From positions 1 through 24,062 of the forward strand of contig DCWI01000081.1 in NCBI GenBank assembly GCA_002328825.1: 24,062 bases of DNA, given 5' to 3'. The notes below the pieces were generated by a model. It ran no database searches, was not told where the DNA came from, and saw only the letters and a list, made by a program, of their open reading frames with translations. The position numbers and the translations under genes are program-made. This DNA is from Nitrospiraceae bacterium UBA2166 (GTDB taxonomy: Bacteria; Nitrospirota; Nitrospiria; Nitrospirales; UBA2166). Position 1 is the stretch's first letter. Each line of letters starts with the position of its first letter. Shown here piece after piece: positions 8,066 through 17,796 of the stretch.

Positions 8066-9172
8066 TCAGGCAACCCGGCGTGACGATTGCTCAACTAATT
8101 CTCTACAAGACATGATACTCTTCTCTGTTGCACCATGTTTACCCAACGCCATACTGTGTTTTCCCATTATTGAAAGACGATTCGTATCATTAAGAAGAGC
8201 TTCTATGGTATCAGCAAGCAATTGGCCACTTAGGTGAGCTTCATCGATCAACACCGCGGCACCAGCATTTACCATTACCTCGGCGTTGCGTAATTGATGC
8301 TGGCCTGCAGCTGAAGGAAAAGGAATAAGAATTGCCGGTTTCCCACATGCTGTAAGTTCAGCAATTGTTCCTGCTCCCGCCCGACAAACCACAAGATCCG
8401 CCTTAGCATAAGATGCGGCCATATCATCCAGTGAAGCAACAACAGTCACATCAAGCTGTCTCTCTGCATAACTATGGCGAACGAAAAGACAATCAGACCC
8501 TCCCGCCTGATGGACAATACGGAGGCTTGCGCGACTCGCGTTGAGGAGTGATATAGCATGCACGACTACTCGGTTTATTGTTCGTGAACCTTGACTTCCT
8601 CCAAATACCAAGATGGTGTGTCGATCATCATGCCACCCTATCACCCTTTTGATACCCTGACAGTCTTGAAACTCACGACGTAATGGCACTCCAACAACAC
8701 GTGTTGGAATTCCTGGGAAAGAACGTTTTGTCTCTTCAAATGAGAGCAGCACCATATCAGCAATTCTGCAAAGAACCTTATTGGCCATTCCAGGAATGAC
8801 GTTTGGCTCAACAAGCACTCGAGGAATCCCCAAGCAAAGTGCAGCAAAAAGCAATGGCGGACTCGTATATCCACCAATACCAATCACTAGCTCAAATCGT
8901 TTTTTTCGCAGAAGACGAATACATTGCCCTATCGCATATGGAAGCTGTACAAGCGAAACTAATGCCATCAGAGGATGGGCTCCCATAAAACCTCGCGCAG
9001 CAATACAACGCAATTCAAACCCAACCATTGGTAGCACCTGCGCCTCAAGTCCTCGCGGAGTACCAACAAATTGCACTTGACTCTTTTTATCTTGACGCAT
9101 CATCTCCTGCGCGAGAGCAATCCCAGGGTAGAGATGGCCACCGGTGCCTCCTGCGGCAATACACACGTTCAT
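8066..9172 (-). CDS. murG: Lipid II synthase MurG (GlcNAc transferase)
   Basis: Transfers GlcNAc from UDP-GlcNAc to lipid I on the inner face of the membrane, producing lipid II. This GT28 protein of 368 residues has the N-terminal glycine loop AAGGTGGHLYPGIALA (about 6-21), the second loop GIGGYTSPP (about 98-106), VEPNVIPG at about 121-128 (usually HEQN..PG), FGGSQGSRTIN (about 190-200) and the UDP-GlcNAc-binding CRAGAGTIAEL near 263-273. The start overlaps the ftsW stop as ATGA, which implies coupled translation with the flippase/polymerase partner. Length is normal. Confidence 0.98.
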   Translation of the reverse strand: MNVCIAAGGTGGHLYPGIALAQEMMRQDKKSQVQFVGTPRGLEAQVLPMVGFELRCIAARGFMGAHPLMALVSLVQLPYAIGQCIRLLRKKRFELVIGIGGYTSPPLLFAALCLGIPRVLVEPNVIPGMANKVLCRIADMVLLSFEETKRSFPGIPTRVVGVPLRREFQDCQGIKRVIGWHDDRHTILVFGGSQGSRTINRVVVHAISLLNASRASLRIVHQAGGSDCLFVRHSYAERQLDVTVVASLDDMAASYAKADLVVCRAGAGTIAELTACGKPAILIPFPSAAGQHQLRNAEVMVNAGAAVLIDEAHLSGQLLADTIEALLNDTNRLSIMGKHSMALGKHGATEKSIMSCRELVEQSSRRVA

Positions 9173-10335
9173 GTACGCCCCTGCACTCGTGAGATACTGA
9201 TTAGCATTCCAATAGCAGCTAAATTCATGACAAGCGAAGACCCTCCGTAACTCAAGAATGGAAGGGTCAATCCTTTTGTAGGAAGCACTCCTGACACAAC
9301 TCCAACATTAATCAGCACTTGAACCACAAACAAACACGTGATCCCGTACGCGAGATAAAACCCTAAGGAATCATCACTCCTCCATGCAATCCGAAATCCT
9401 CTCCAGACCAACAGCCCATAAAGAGCAAGCGTGAGCATTCCCCCAATTAATCCAAGTTCCTCGGCAAGAACAGCAAAAATAAAATCGGTATGTGACTCTG
9501 GGAGAAAGAGGCGTTTTTGATGTCCTTCCCCTAATCCTAATCCCCATATGCCCCCATTTCCGATAGCAATCGCAGACTGTTTTGACTGAAACCCAGAGCT
9601 CATCGGGTTATCTCCTGGATTTAAAAATGTCAATACACGCTGTCGCTGATAAGCATTCTGCGTGACACGATATACACATACGGCAAGCGCAACTATTGAG
9701 AATCCTGCAAGGTGACGGAATGAAACACCCCCAATAAAAAGCATACTTCCGGTAACGATGATGATAACGACTGCTGTTCCGAGATCTGGTTCCTGAAAAA
9801 TCAATCCCACAAATACAGCAACCACGAGAACCGCAGGAAGAGGTCCAGAGACAAAGTTCTGCATACGTTCTTCGCGCCCAGCAAGATAACATGCCAAATA
9901 GATAACAAGAATTAGTTTAATAATTTCAGACGGTTGAATTGTCATCACACCAAGTTGAAGCCAACGACGTGAACCATTAATCGGTGCCCCAAGTGGAGAA
10001 AACAGCAAGACTGCAAACAGAGCAATCCCAAGACATAACAATGGACCAACCACGTTTTTCCAATATCGGTGTTGAAAATGAGAGAGGGTATATAATAGGA
10101 TCAACCCAACAGCAATCCACATTGCCTGCCGGTTAAGAAAAAACTCAGCGTCACCATATTTCTCATTCGCAAGGTAATTACTTGAGCTGTACATCATCGT
10201 GATCCCAACAGCAAGCAGAAGCAATGTTACAACGATAAGCACCTGATCTCCTGCAGGCTCTCGCCGATGGTCTGATGTCAACCACAACAACGGTGACCTC
10301 CCCCCATGATGATCCTTAACATCACGAGAGTGCAT
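9169..10335 (-). CDS. ftsW: Septal peptidoglycan polymerase FtsW (SEDS)
   Basis: SEDS-family glycosyltransferase that polymerises lipid II at the septum together with the class B PBP FtsI. Many hydrophobic segments, about ten, are visible. Family motifs are GSRRWLQLGVMTIQPSEIIK (about 121-140), QEPDLGT (about 181-187), LPESHTDFIFAVLAEELG with the putative catalytic Asp near 284, and GVLPTKGLTLPFLSYGGSS. The frame is open to 10449, but the start is placed at ATG 10335, which has AAGGAG seven bases upstream and overlaps murD by only 14 bases; this gives 388 residues. The first 30 residues are an unusually long, charged cytoplasmic tail. Confidence 0.97.
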   Translation of the reverse strand: MHSRDVKDHHGGRSPLLWLTSDHRREPAGDQVLIVVTLLLLAVGITMMYSSSNYLANEKYGDAEFFLNRQAMWIAVGLILLYTLSHFQHRYWKNVVGPLLCLGIALFAVLLFSPLGAPINGSRRWLQLGVMTIQPSEIIKLILVIYLACYLAGREERMQNFVSGPLPAVLVVAVFVGLIFQEPDLGTAVVIIIVTGSMLFIGGVSFRHLAGFSIVALAVCVYRVTQNAYQRQRVLTFLNPGDNPMSSGFQSKQSAIAIGNGGIWGLGLGEGHQKRLFLPESHTDFIFAVLAEELGLIGGMLTLALYGLLVWRGFRIAWRSDDSLGFYLAYGITCLFVVQVLINVGVVSGVLPTKGLTLPFLSYGGSSLVMNLAAIGMLISISRVQGRT

Positions 10336-11716
10336 GAACACACTCCTTGAATCTATTGCCACGGTCCTGATAATCCTGAAACATGTCAAAACTAGCGCAG
10401 ACTGGAGAAAAGAGCACAACATCGCCAGAATCAGCTTCACTTCTTGCAAGTTGAATTGCCGATTCTAATGAGCTTTCTAAGTGCACAGGAATCTCACTTA
10501 CCCCAGCATTCTCAAGAGATTTTCGAATTTTGAAACTCGATTCACCAATCAGAATTACCGCCTTTACATAAAGACGCACAGCCTGTGCAAGTGCGGAAAA
10601 ATCAGTACCCTTGTCGCGCCCTCCAGCAATCAAAACAATAGGTCGTCCAATGCTTTCAAGAGCTCCAATTGTTGAGGCAACATTTGTCGCTTTGGAATCA
10701 TTGATAAAGGTGACACCATGGCGATCTCTCACATACTCACAAGCATGTTCAATTCCTGAGAATGTTTGGAGCACATGACGAATCACATCGACAGAACACC
10801 CACACAACAATGCGATGGCTGCAGCTGCCATCGCATTGGCAACATTATGATCACCTTGAAGCCGCAACTCGGAAAGAGGACAGATCTCAACCGTACGACT
10901 GTTAACACGCCACATCAAGTAATCTCGATCAACATACATCCCAGAATCTACAACATGCTGGCGACTAAACGTCAGTAAGGAGGAGAGGACACCGGAGCCC
11001 AAATTTCTCACAACCAAATCATCTTGATTGATCAGGCTGTAGTCCCATTTTTTTTGGCTCCTAAAGATTCTCGCCTTTGCCAGGACATACTCGTCAAACG
11101 TCAAATATCTATCCATGTGGTCATTTGTAATATTCAACACCACGGCAAGCCACGGAGAGAAGGTGTCAACTGCCTCAAGTTGAAAGCTTGAGAGTTCAAC
11201 AATGAGGTAGTCAACTGTAGGAGAATTTCCGCGAAGACAATCTAACGCGATCAACGACAAAGGCGTTCCAAAGTTTCCACCCAACCTTACTGAAATACCC
11301 GCCTGATCCAACATTTCCCCAGCCATCGTTACAGTCGTACTTTTTCCGTTGGTTCCGGTTACTCCAACAAGCCTCCCTTTGAGATATGGAAATGCAAGTT
11401 CTATTTCAGCAATGATTGGAATCCCAGCACAACGCGCATCGTCAAGTAATTGTGACGTTAAGGGAACCCCAGGACTAATTACAATGAGATCTGCAGTAGT
11501 AAATGCTGCATTACCCTCTCCACCAAAATAAAAAGGAATCCCTTGATGCATAAGCTGCTCTGCTGTTCCAGCCATTTCAGAACGAGGTTTCACATCTACA
11601 GCCGTCACATGTGCACCAAGCCACGTAAGCAATTCAATGGCCATACGACCACTGCGAGCAAGGCCAAGCACGGTAACGTGCTTTCCCTTAAGCGCTGACT
11701 CAGCATTTGGAATCAA
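10322..11716 (-). CDS. murD: UDP-N-acetylmuramoyl-L-alanine--D-glutamate ligase
   Basis: Second Mur ligase, adding D-glutamate to UDP-MurNAc-L-Ala. The 464-residue protein has the UDP-binding VTVLGLARSGRMAIELL (about 14-30), the P-loop VTGTNGKSTT (about 119-128), VELSSFQLE, LNITNDHMDRY, the QGDHNVANAMAAA helix and the C-terminal NDSKATNVAST and IAGGRDKG motifs characteristic of MurD. The start is TTG at 11716, 16 bp after the mraY stop; no good ribosome binding site is seen, and the residues before GKHVTVLG are few, so little change in start is possible. It overlaps ftsW by 14 bases. Confidence 0.97.
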   Translation of the reverse strand: MIPNAESALKGKHVTVLGLARSGRMAIELLTWLGAHVTAVDVKPRSEMAGTAEQLMHQGIPFYFGGEGNAAFTTADLIVISPGVPLTSQLLDDARCAGIPIIAEIELAFPYLKGRLVGVTGTNGKSTTVTMAGEMLDQAGISVRLGGNFGTPLSLIALDCLRGNSPTVDYLIVELSSFQLEAVDTFSPWLAVVLNITNDHMDRYLTFDEYVLAKARIFRSQKKWDYSLINQDDLVVRNLGSGVLSSLLTFSRQHVVDSGMYVDRDYLMWRVNSRTVEICPLSELRLQGDHNVANAMAAAAIALLCGCSVDVIRHVLQTFSGIEHACEYVRDRHGVTFINDSKATNVASTIGALESIGRPIVLIAGGRDKGTDFSALAQAVRLYVKAVILIGESSFKIRKSLENAGVSEIPVHLESSLESAIQLARSEADSGDVVLFSPVCASFDMFQDYQDRGNRFKECVHALS

Positions 11717-11732
11717 GGTTTTTATGTTGGCC

Positions 11733-12809
11733 CTAACGAAGCTTTAGCGTACTTAAACTCAGCAATGCAAAAAATATCGCGATAATCCATAAGCGGATAA
11801 CAATCTTTGGCTCTTCCCATCCTTTTAATTCAAAATGGTGATGGATAGGCGCCATCAAGAACATTCGCTTCCCCCTTGTTTTATACGATGCAACCTGAAA
11901 GATAACTGAAACAGCTTCAATGACAAACACACCTCCAACCAGGACTAATAAAAGTTCGTGTTTGCTTACGATAGCAACGAGACCAAGCGAAGCTCCCAAA
12001 GGTAATGACCCTACATCACCCATAAAGATTGACGCTGGGTAGGTATTGAACCACAGAAATGCCAAGCTTGCTCCAAAGATAGCTCCTGTAAAAACAGCCA
12101 ACTCTCCTGATCCTTCAACATAGGGGATCAATAGATATTCTGCGAATCCCGCGTGTCCTGAAACATACACAACAACAGTATAGGCAAGCGTTGCAACCAT
12201 GACAGGGCCAATAGCTAACCCGTCTAGTCCATCAGTTAAGTTCACCGCATTTGATGCTCCAACAATGACGAGGATGGCAAACGGGATATAGAACCACCCA
12301 AGGTCAGGAGAAAACGTTTTGAAGAACGGAACATTCATCACCGTAGAGTATCCAGGGAGAAGATACAGAGTGAGCCCAATTACACTTGCAATGAGAAGCT
12401 GGATCACAAGCTTTGGTATGACGGAAAGCTCAGACTTTGCCCTCTGGGCCCCCTTTCTATAGTCATCAATAATTCCTAAAGTTCCAAATCCAATCATCGT
12501 ACCTAACGCTAACCAAATATACTGATTACGCAGATCAGCCCATAGAAGCGTCGAACATACCACCGCCCCAACAATAAGTATTCCGCCCATCGTCGGAGTC
12601 CCTCGTTTTGCAATGTGTCGTTCTGGACCATCATCTCTGATGGATTCTGTAAAACCAGACGATTGCAACCGTCTCGTCAATATTGGGGCAAATGCAAACG
12701 CAATCACAAAAGCAGTTACCACGGCGTAGATTGTTCTGAAGCTGAGGTACCGAAACACATTAAACAAAGGAACTTCGTCAGCCCAAGGATATAAAAAAAG
12801 ATAGACCAT
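11733..12809 (-). CDS. mraY: Phospho-MurNAc-pentapeptide translocase MraY
   Basis: Integral membrane enzyme that transfers phospho-MurNAc-pentapeptide to undecaprenyl phosphate, making lipid I. Signature motifs are present: NVFRYLSFRTIYA near the N terminus, RDDGPERHIAKRGTPTMGG (about 58-76), the Mg2+-binding DDYRKG (about 115-120), NAVNLTDGLDGLAIGP (about 187-202), FMGDVGSLPLGA and the cytoplasmic MAPIHHHFELKGW. The frame is open to 12932, inside murF, but the start is placed at ATG 12809 because MVYLFLYPWADE matches the family N terminus, gives 358 residues (usual is about 360), and leaves an 8-bp gap after murF. Confidence 0.98.
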   Translation of the reverse strand: MVYLFLYPWADEVPLFNVFRYLSFRTIYAVVTAFVIAFAFAPILTRRLQSSGFTESIRDDGPERHIAKRGTPTMGGILIVGAVVCSTLLWADLRNQYIWLALGTMIGFGTLGIIDDYRKGAQRAKSELSVIPKLVIQLLIASVIGLTLYLLPGYSTVMNVPFFKTFSPDLGWFYIPFAILVIVGASNAVNLTDGLDGLAIGPVMVATLAYTVVVYVSGHAGFAEYLLIPYVEGSGELAVFTGAIFGASLAFLWFNTYPASIFMGDVGSLPLGASLGLVAIVSKHELLLVLVGGVFVIEAVSVIFQVASYKTRGKRMFLMAPIHHHFELKGWEEPKIVIRLWIIAIFFALLSLSTLKLR

Positions 12810-12817
12810 AGGTAATA

Positions 12818-14269
12818 TTATCGCGCTTGTGTGCGCCTCCTTGAAAAGTGTTTTCTCCATCCCTCGACAACCTGTTCCATACGCATGGATCGAGAGCCTT
12901 TTACCAACACCGTATCCCCAGGAGAAAGACAATCAGCAAGGCAAGCGATGAGAGTCTTATACCCCGTAGTCTGGTCATCACACGTAACCACAACATGATC
13001 ACGGCACATCCCAGCTTTAATTGCACCTGAAGCTGTATATGAACCCATGGAACCACAAAGAATGAGATTATCAACACCTAAATGGGCAACTAATGATCCA
13101 ATTTCTTCATGAGCGGCCTTGGCTGCACAACCAAGTTCCAACATATCCCCGAGTACAGCAATACGCCGTCCTCTTCCAGGCATATGACTTAACATCTCTA
13201 GTGCAACTTGCATTGACGTAGGATTTGCATTGTAGGCATCATTGAGAATTTCCACATCGTTCCACTGCACAATCTCTGTTCGCATTGCCATAGGACGAAA
13301 TTTCGCAAGCCCATTACGGATTGCTGTTGCCTTCACCCCCACCACAAAACCTACTGTTGAAGCGGCAGCAGCATTAGCAACGTTGTGCCGTCCAGGAACT
13401 GGAAGTCGCACTGCAACTGGCCGTCGATACCCCGGACGTTGTAATGAAAAAGACCATCCCTGCGATTGCGATAGGCACACTTTCGTAACATGAACATCAG
13501 CATGTGGCGAAAAACCAAACGAGACCACACTCCCATTTGACAGAGACCTTAGGAACGGGAAATAGGGATCATCTGCATTTAGTATTGCGGAACCATCAAG
13601 AGGGAGCGATGCCAAAAGCTCTCCCTTTGCGCGAGCTACTCCATCAAGATGATTGAGTCCAGCTAAATGTGTTCGAGCAATATTCGTCAGTACACCAATC
13701 GTTGGCTTTGCAATCCCACACAATCGCGTGAGCTCATCAAACTGATTAATCCCCATCTCGACCACACCCATCTGATGACGACGATTCAAACGCAACAATG
13801 TCAGCGGCACCCCAATATGATTGTTTAAATTACCTTTAGTCTGTAACAGACAAAACTCTTGGCGTAGGATGCTCCCAATCATCTGCGTCGTTGTTGTTTT
13901 TCCATTACTTCCTGAAACGGCAACCACAGGAATATCAAATCGCCTTCTATGAAACCCCGCAAGATCTTGAAACGCACGGATGGGATCATCTACACCAATT
14001 ACAACCTGATCAGATTTCCTTCGGGCTTTTGAAAAAGATGGGCGATAGTCACCACGTACTACGACACCTCTCACTCCTTTTTTTAGTGCACTTGGAACAA
14101 ATGCATGCCCATCAAATCGTCTCCCTTTAATTGCCACAAATATCTCACCAGGTTTCACAGTACGACTATCAATACTTAGGCGCGATGGATGCCCTAATTT
14201 TGAACCGGACAGCAAATGCCCTCCCGTTGCCAACAATAACTCCTCAACCTTAAATCCGGCCATGCTCAC
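12818..14269 (-). CDS. murF: UDP-MurNAc-tripeptide--D-Ala-D-Ala ligase
   Basis: Last cytoplasmic Mur ligase, adding the D-Ala-D-Ala made by Ddl. In 483 residues it has the N-terminal DSRTVKPGEIFVAIKG (about 34-49), the P-loop VSGSNGKTTTTQM (about 118-130), GVVEMGINQFDEL, LTNIARTHL, PGRHNVANAAAA and the C-terminal LNDAYNANPTSM and AVLGDMLELG motifs that separate MurF from MurE. The start shown is GTG at 14269, overlapping murE by 20 bases; an ATG two codons later (14263) would begin MAGFKVEEL and is at least as likely. The gene is followed after 8 bp by mraY. Confidence 0.97.
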   Translation of the reverse strand: MSMAGFKVEELLLATGGHLLSGSKLGHPSRLSIDSRTVKPGEIFVAIKGRRFDGHAFVPSALKKGVRGVVVRGDYRPSFSKARRKSDQVVIGVDDPIRAFQDLAGFHRRRFDIPVVAVSGSNGKTTTTQMIGSILRQEFCLLQTKGNLNNHIGVPLTLLRLNRRHQMGVVEMGINQFDELTRLCGIAKPTIGVLTNIARTHLAGLNHLDGVARAKGELLASLPLDGSAILNADDPYFPFLRSLSNGSVVSFGFSPHADVHVTKVCLSQSQGWSFSLQRPGYRRPVAVRLPVPGRHNVANAAAASTVGFVVGVKATAIRNGLAKFRPMAMRTEIVQWNDVEILNDAYNANPTSMQVALEMLSHMPGRGRRIAVLGDMLELGCAAKAAHEEIGSLVAHLGVDNLILCGSMGSYTASGAIKAGMCRDHVVVTCDDQTTGYKTLIACLADCLSPGDTVLVKGSRSMRMEQVVEGWRKHFSRRRTQAR

Positions 14270-15755
14270 TCACAATGGCTTCTCGCGCAACACACCGATC
14301 ATCAAAATACAACCGGCAATCTCCAACGATCTGATAATTTTCATGTCCTTTACCAGCGATAACCACCAAATCACCTGGCCGAGCTACTCGAACAGCTGCT
14401 CGAATAGCTTCGCTACGATCAGGAACAACCTCATAAATAGAGGAAGAATCCGAAGCTACTATCCCATCTACGACATCACAAATAATCCGATTAGGATCTT
14501 CTGTTCGAGGGTTATCTGAAGTAACGATCACGAGATCACTCAGCGTGGCTGCAATTTTTCCCATCACAAACCGCTTTCCTTGATCCCGATCTCCCCCACA
14601 ACCAAAAACAGTGATAAGCCTTCCCTCGGTTAAAGAACATGCCGTATTTAAAAGTTTATCTAGTGCATCACCTGTATGAGCATAGTCAACTACCACGCCA
14701 TATTTTTGACCTTCATCAATTTTTTCAAAACGCCCAGGCACACACCGCAACGACGCAATACCATCTTGAATCATCGCAATAGAAGAGCCTCGACTTAACC
14801 CAACGCCAATCGCAGCTAAAATATTAGAGACATTGTGCCGCCCTACCAGCGGCGACTGCACCTTAAAACTGCCTTTGGGTGTCTGAGCGGTAAAAGAAGT
14901 TCCTTCAAACGTAATAACAATATCCTCCGCGCGTATATCTGCATGGCAATCAATCGCGTAACTCCACGCTGAAACACTACATGCACGCAGCACGCGTTCC
15001 CCATAGGGGTCATCTAGATTGACGAATGCTCGAACATCTGGAAAATCCGTAGCAGGCTTGAGCAACTCCGATGAAAACAATCGCAACTTAGTATTGAAGT
15101 AATTTTCAAAATTACCGTGAAAATCAAAGTGATCCCGTGTCACATTTGTAAACACTACAATGTCAAACAAACAACCAGCCGTGCGCAAAAGAGCCAAAGC
15201 GTGAGATGTCACTTCAATGACTGCCTCCATTATCCCTCGCTGCACCATTTGACTAAGAAGGCCTTGCAAGACTACTGCACTCGGGGTTGTGTGTGACGCA
15301 GTAAGTCGTTCATCACCAATCTCATACCCAACAGTTCCAATTAGCCCTGACATTTTCCCTGATGCCTTTAAAATTGATTTGACAAGATACCCAACAGTTG
15401 TTTTCCCATTCGTCCCAGTAATCCCACACATCATTAACATCGATGACGGATCACGATAAAAATTTCGTGCAAGAATTCCAAGCGCGTATCGAGAATCACG
15501 CACTTGCACAGCCGCGACGTCAGGGAATTCTCGAGAAAACCCCTCTAAACAACTGTCACTCGCAACCGACACTGCACCAGCAGAAACGGCATCGCCCAAA
15601 AAACAGTTTCCATCAGAGCGCAGCCCCCTAATAGCCACAAAAAGACTGCCTGGCTTCACATCTCTCGAATCATCACAAATCGCCATGATTTCAGGATTTG
15701 TTAGTCCAGAGGTGACCAGTGGCTCAACTCCCTCAAGCAACACATTCAACCTCAT
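14250..15755 (-). CDS. murE: UDP-MurNAc-L-Ala-D-Glu--meso-DAP ligase
   Basis: Third Mur ligase, adding the diamino acid to the stem peptide. The 501 residues carry CDDSRDVKPGSLFVAIRG (about 27-44), the P-loop GITGTNGKTTVGYLV (about 111-125), EVTSHALAL, TNVTRDHFDFHG, a lysine in TKLRLF that would be carbamylated, and the substrate motif DNPRTEDP (about 414-421). DNPR is the established signature for meso-diaminopimelate, in contrast to the lysine-adding enzymes, so the wall is probably of the mDAP type. GKGHE near the end is also diagnostic. It lies 29 bp after ftsI and overlaps murF. Confidence 0.98.
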   Translation of the reverse strand: MRLNVLLEGVEPLVTSGLTNPEIMAICDDSRDVKPGSLFVAIRGLRSDGNCFLGDAVSAGAVSVASDSCLEGFSREFPDVAAVQVRDSRYALGILARNFYRDPSSMLMMCGITGTNGKTTVGYLVKSILKASGKMSGLIGTVGYEIGDERLTASHTTPSAVVLQGLLSQMVQRGIMEAVIEVTSHALALLRTAGCLFDIVVFTNVTRDHFDFHGNFENYFNTKLRLFSSELLKPATDFPDVRAFVNLDDPYGERVLRACSVSAWSYAIDCHADIRAEDIVITFEGTSFTAQTPKGSFKVQSPLVGRHNVSNILAAIGVGLSRGSSIAMIQDGIASLRCVPGRFEKIDEGQKYGVVVDYAHTGDALDKLLNTACSLTEGRLITVFGCGGDRDQGKRFVMGKIAATLSDLVIVTSDNPRTEDPNRIICDVVDGIVASDSSSIYEVVPDRSEAIRAAVRVARPGDLVVIAGKGHENYQIVGDCRLYFDDRCVAREAIVSEHGRI

Positions 15756-15784
15756 GGAGAATATCCGTTATTAAACTCACTCCG

Positions 15785-17530
15785 CTAGTTTGTAGCATGC
15801 ACTACGACAAAGTCGCGCTTGGGAACATCAGGCAAAATATTGAAATGGGACACGGCCTGCTCCGCAATTCTCCGAAACACCGGAGCAGCAACCACCCCCC
15901 CAAAAGAGGCCGTCTGCGGCTCATCAATAATTACAAGGATGATAAGTTGAGGATGCCGTGCGGGGAAAAAACCGAAGAACGAGCTTACAAGTTTATCTTG
16001 GGAATAGCTTTGAATTTCCGGATCAAACTTTCGAGCTGTTCCAGTTTTCCCTGCAATCACATAGGAAGGCAACGATGCTCTCGTTGCCGTACCTTGAGAT
16101 ACCACACGACTAAGAATCTCTGTCATTTCTGCAGCAGTTTGAGTACTGATTGCCTTCCTCTTCTTGTACGGTTTAACGCTCCTCACAATGTGTCCATCTC
16201 CATCCCTGATTTCAGCAACCAGATATGGCTGCATCATGAATCCCCCATTAGCCAATGCTGCTGCTGCTGTGATCAATTGCAACGGCGTTACTCCCACTTC
16301 ATATCCAATAGCCAGTGATGCCAAAGAACCACGACTCCATCTCTCACGTGGCTGCAAGAGACCATAACTTTCACCAGCAAGATCTATTCCGGTCTTCTCC
16401 CCAAATCCAAAAGAGTGGAGATACTTTGAAAACGATTCTTCCCCCAGTTTCTGCGTAATTTTCACCATTCCAATGTTACTTGAACGTTCAATAATCTCTG
16501 AAAATGTCAGCCAGTCATGAGGGGTAGCATCCGTAAAAACACGCTTTGTCCCTGGAATTCTATAACGCCCATTTTCAGTAAACACACGATCATCAGAATG
16601 AAATATTCCTTCATTTAACGCCGCTGCGGCCGACACAATCTTTAACGTCGATCCTGGTTCATAGTAGTCCGTTACAACACGATTTCGCCCATGATCTCGC
16701 CACTGCTCTGGCACATGCTGCTGCATAGCGTTGGGATCGAAAGTTGGCCGAGCAGTCATAGCCAAAATCTCCCCAGTACCCGGATCCATCACAATAACGC
16801 TCCCACCTTTTGCCTGTGTCAACTCAATCCCCTCGTCGAGGGCAGTCTCCGCCACGTACTGGATACTCTTATCAATTGTCAGCACAATGTCATGACCTAC
16901 GGCCGGAAGTTGTTCCTCAAAAGCCTTAGAAAAAATTGGCCGCCCTAGTGCATCACGATCCATCACTACCCGACCACGTTTTCCACGCAATGATTGATCA
17001 TATTTTGATTCAAGGCCCTCACGGGCATCCCCATCAACACGCGCAAAACCGAGGACATGCGCGAGAAGATCACCATTGGGATAGACGCGCTGTGGCTCCT
17101 TAATCACCCCTATTCCATCTATATGGCTTAACTGATCAGCTGCATGATCATCAATCCGCCGTTTAATCCAGACAAATGATTTTTGGCTACGAAGCTTTTG
17201 CTCTATATGATCAGCATTAAGACCCAATACTGAAGCAACAGCTCTCGCCGTCTCACGTGGATTCGAACATTGAAGAGGATCACCATAGAGCGATGGTACA
17301 GTACTATTGATTGCCAAAATACTCTCCCGTCGATCAGAGATGATCCCACGGCCCGGCTCAACAGATTGGATCTTTTGGTGCTGACCTTGCGCCTCACGAG
17401 AAAGCCCGGGAGAATCAACAACTTGCAATATAACAAGACGAGTCACAAGTACAAGAAACCCACACACAACGCATATCATGGAAAAGATAAAACGGCCACT
17501 CTTTCGTTGTGTGGAACGTGATAGCTCCAT
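15785..17530 (-). CDS. ftsI: Septal transpeptidase FtsI (PBP3, class B PBP)
   Basis: Class B penicillin-binding protein that crosslinks septal peptidoglycan. The 581 residues comprise a short basic tail, one transmembrane helix (about 14-38), the PBP dimer or pedestal domain (from about 55, with EPGRGIISDRR), and the transpeptidase domain. The catalytic motifs are all present: PGSTLK with the acylated serine near 294, SSN near 350, and AGKTGTA with lysine near 495. No C-terminal PASTA repeat is present. ATG is preceded by AGAAGGG with a six-base spacer and lies 11 bp after ftsL. It is the expected partner of FtsW encoded downstream. Confidence 0.97.
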   Translation of the reverse strand: MELSRSTQRKSGRFIFSMICVVCGFLVLVTRLVILQVVDSPGLSREAQGQHQKIQSVEPGRGIISDRRESILAINSTVPSLYGDPLQCSNPRETARAVASVLGLNADHIEQKLRSQKSFVWIKRRIDDHAADQLSHIDGIGVIKEPQRVYPNGDLLAHVLGFARVDGDAREGLESKYDQSLRGKRGRVVMDRDALGRPIFSKAFEEQLPAVGHDIVLTIDKSIQYVAETALDEGIELTQAKGGSVIVMDPGTGEILAMTARPTFDPNAMQQHVPEQWRDHGRNRVVTDYYEPGSTLKIVSAAAALNEGIFHSDDRVFTENGRYRIPGTKRVFTDATPHDWLTFSEIIERSSNIGMVKITQKLGEESFSKYLHSFGFGEKTGIDLAGESYGLLQPRERWSRGSLASLAIGYEVGVTPLQLITAAAALANGGFMMQPYLVAEIRDGDGHIVRSVKPYKKRKAISTQTAAEMTEILSRVVSQGTATRASLPSYVIAGKTGTARKFDPEIQSYSQDKLVSSFFGFFPARHPQLIILVIIDEPQTASFGGVVAAPVFRRIAEQAVSHFNILPDVPKRDFVVVHATN

Positions 17531-17541
17531 GAAACACCCTT

Positions 17542-17796
17542 CTATCGTTTAGACAACAAAATAACCTGACGTGATTGGGGTCGCATAAGCTCAAGCTGCA
17601 TTGTCGCAATTCTTTCAAGACGCGCAGGTGATACGAGACCATAGTATTTCACCAACAACGCCTGCTGTCGCTCTTCAAGACGGGTTTTTTCGCTTTTCAT
17701 CTGCTCGATTTTAATTCCCAGTTGAACCATTGCACTCCGCTCCCAAACAATAAATAACATCAGCGCAAGAAGACCTATACAGAGCATAGCTTTCAA
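17542..17796 (-). CDS. ftsL: Cell division protein FtsL
   Basis: Small bitopic division protein of 84 residues, recognised by position between rsmH and ftsI and by architecture. There is an N-terminal hydrophobic helix (about 4-18) and then a long helical, charge-rich segment with leucine-zipper spacing (IEQMKSEKTRLEERQQALL), which fits the coiled coil that pairs with FtsB. A short tail with PARLERIATMQLELMRP resembles the FtsL membrane-distal region. The start is TTG overlapping the rsmH stop (TTGA), with GGAG about eleven bases upstream; an ATG at codon 4 is an alternative. FtsL proteins diverge strongly, so the name leans on context. Confidence 0.88.
   Translation of the reverse strand: MKAMLCIGLLALMLFIVWERSAMVQLGIKIEQMKSEKTRLEERQQALLVKYYGLVSPARLERIATMQLELMRPQSRQVILLSKR

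Noticed and set aside
10336..10449. Upstream extension of ftsW inside murD
   Set aside because: ATG 10335 has an AAGGAG with ideal spacing, whereas the longer frame would overlap murD by 128 bases.
12810..12932. Upstream extension of mraY inside murF
   Set aside because: The extra 41 residues do not resemble MraY and would overlap murF by 115 bases; MVYLFLYPW at 12809 fits the family start.
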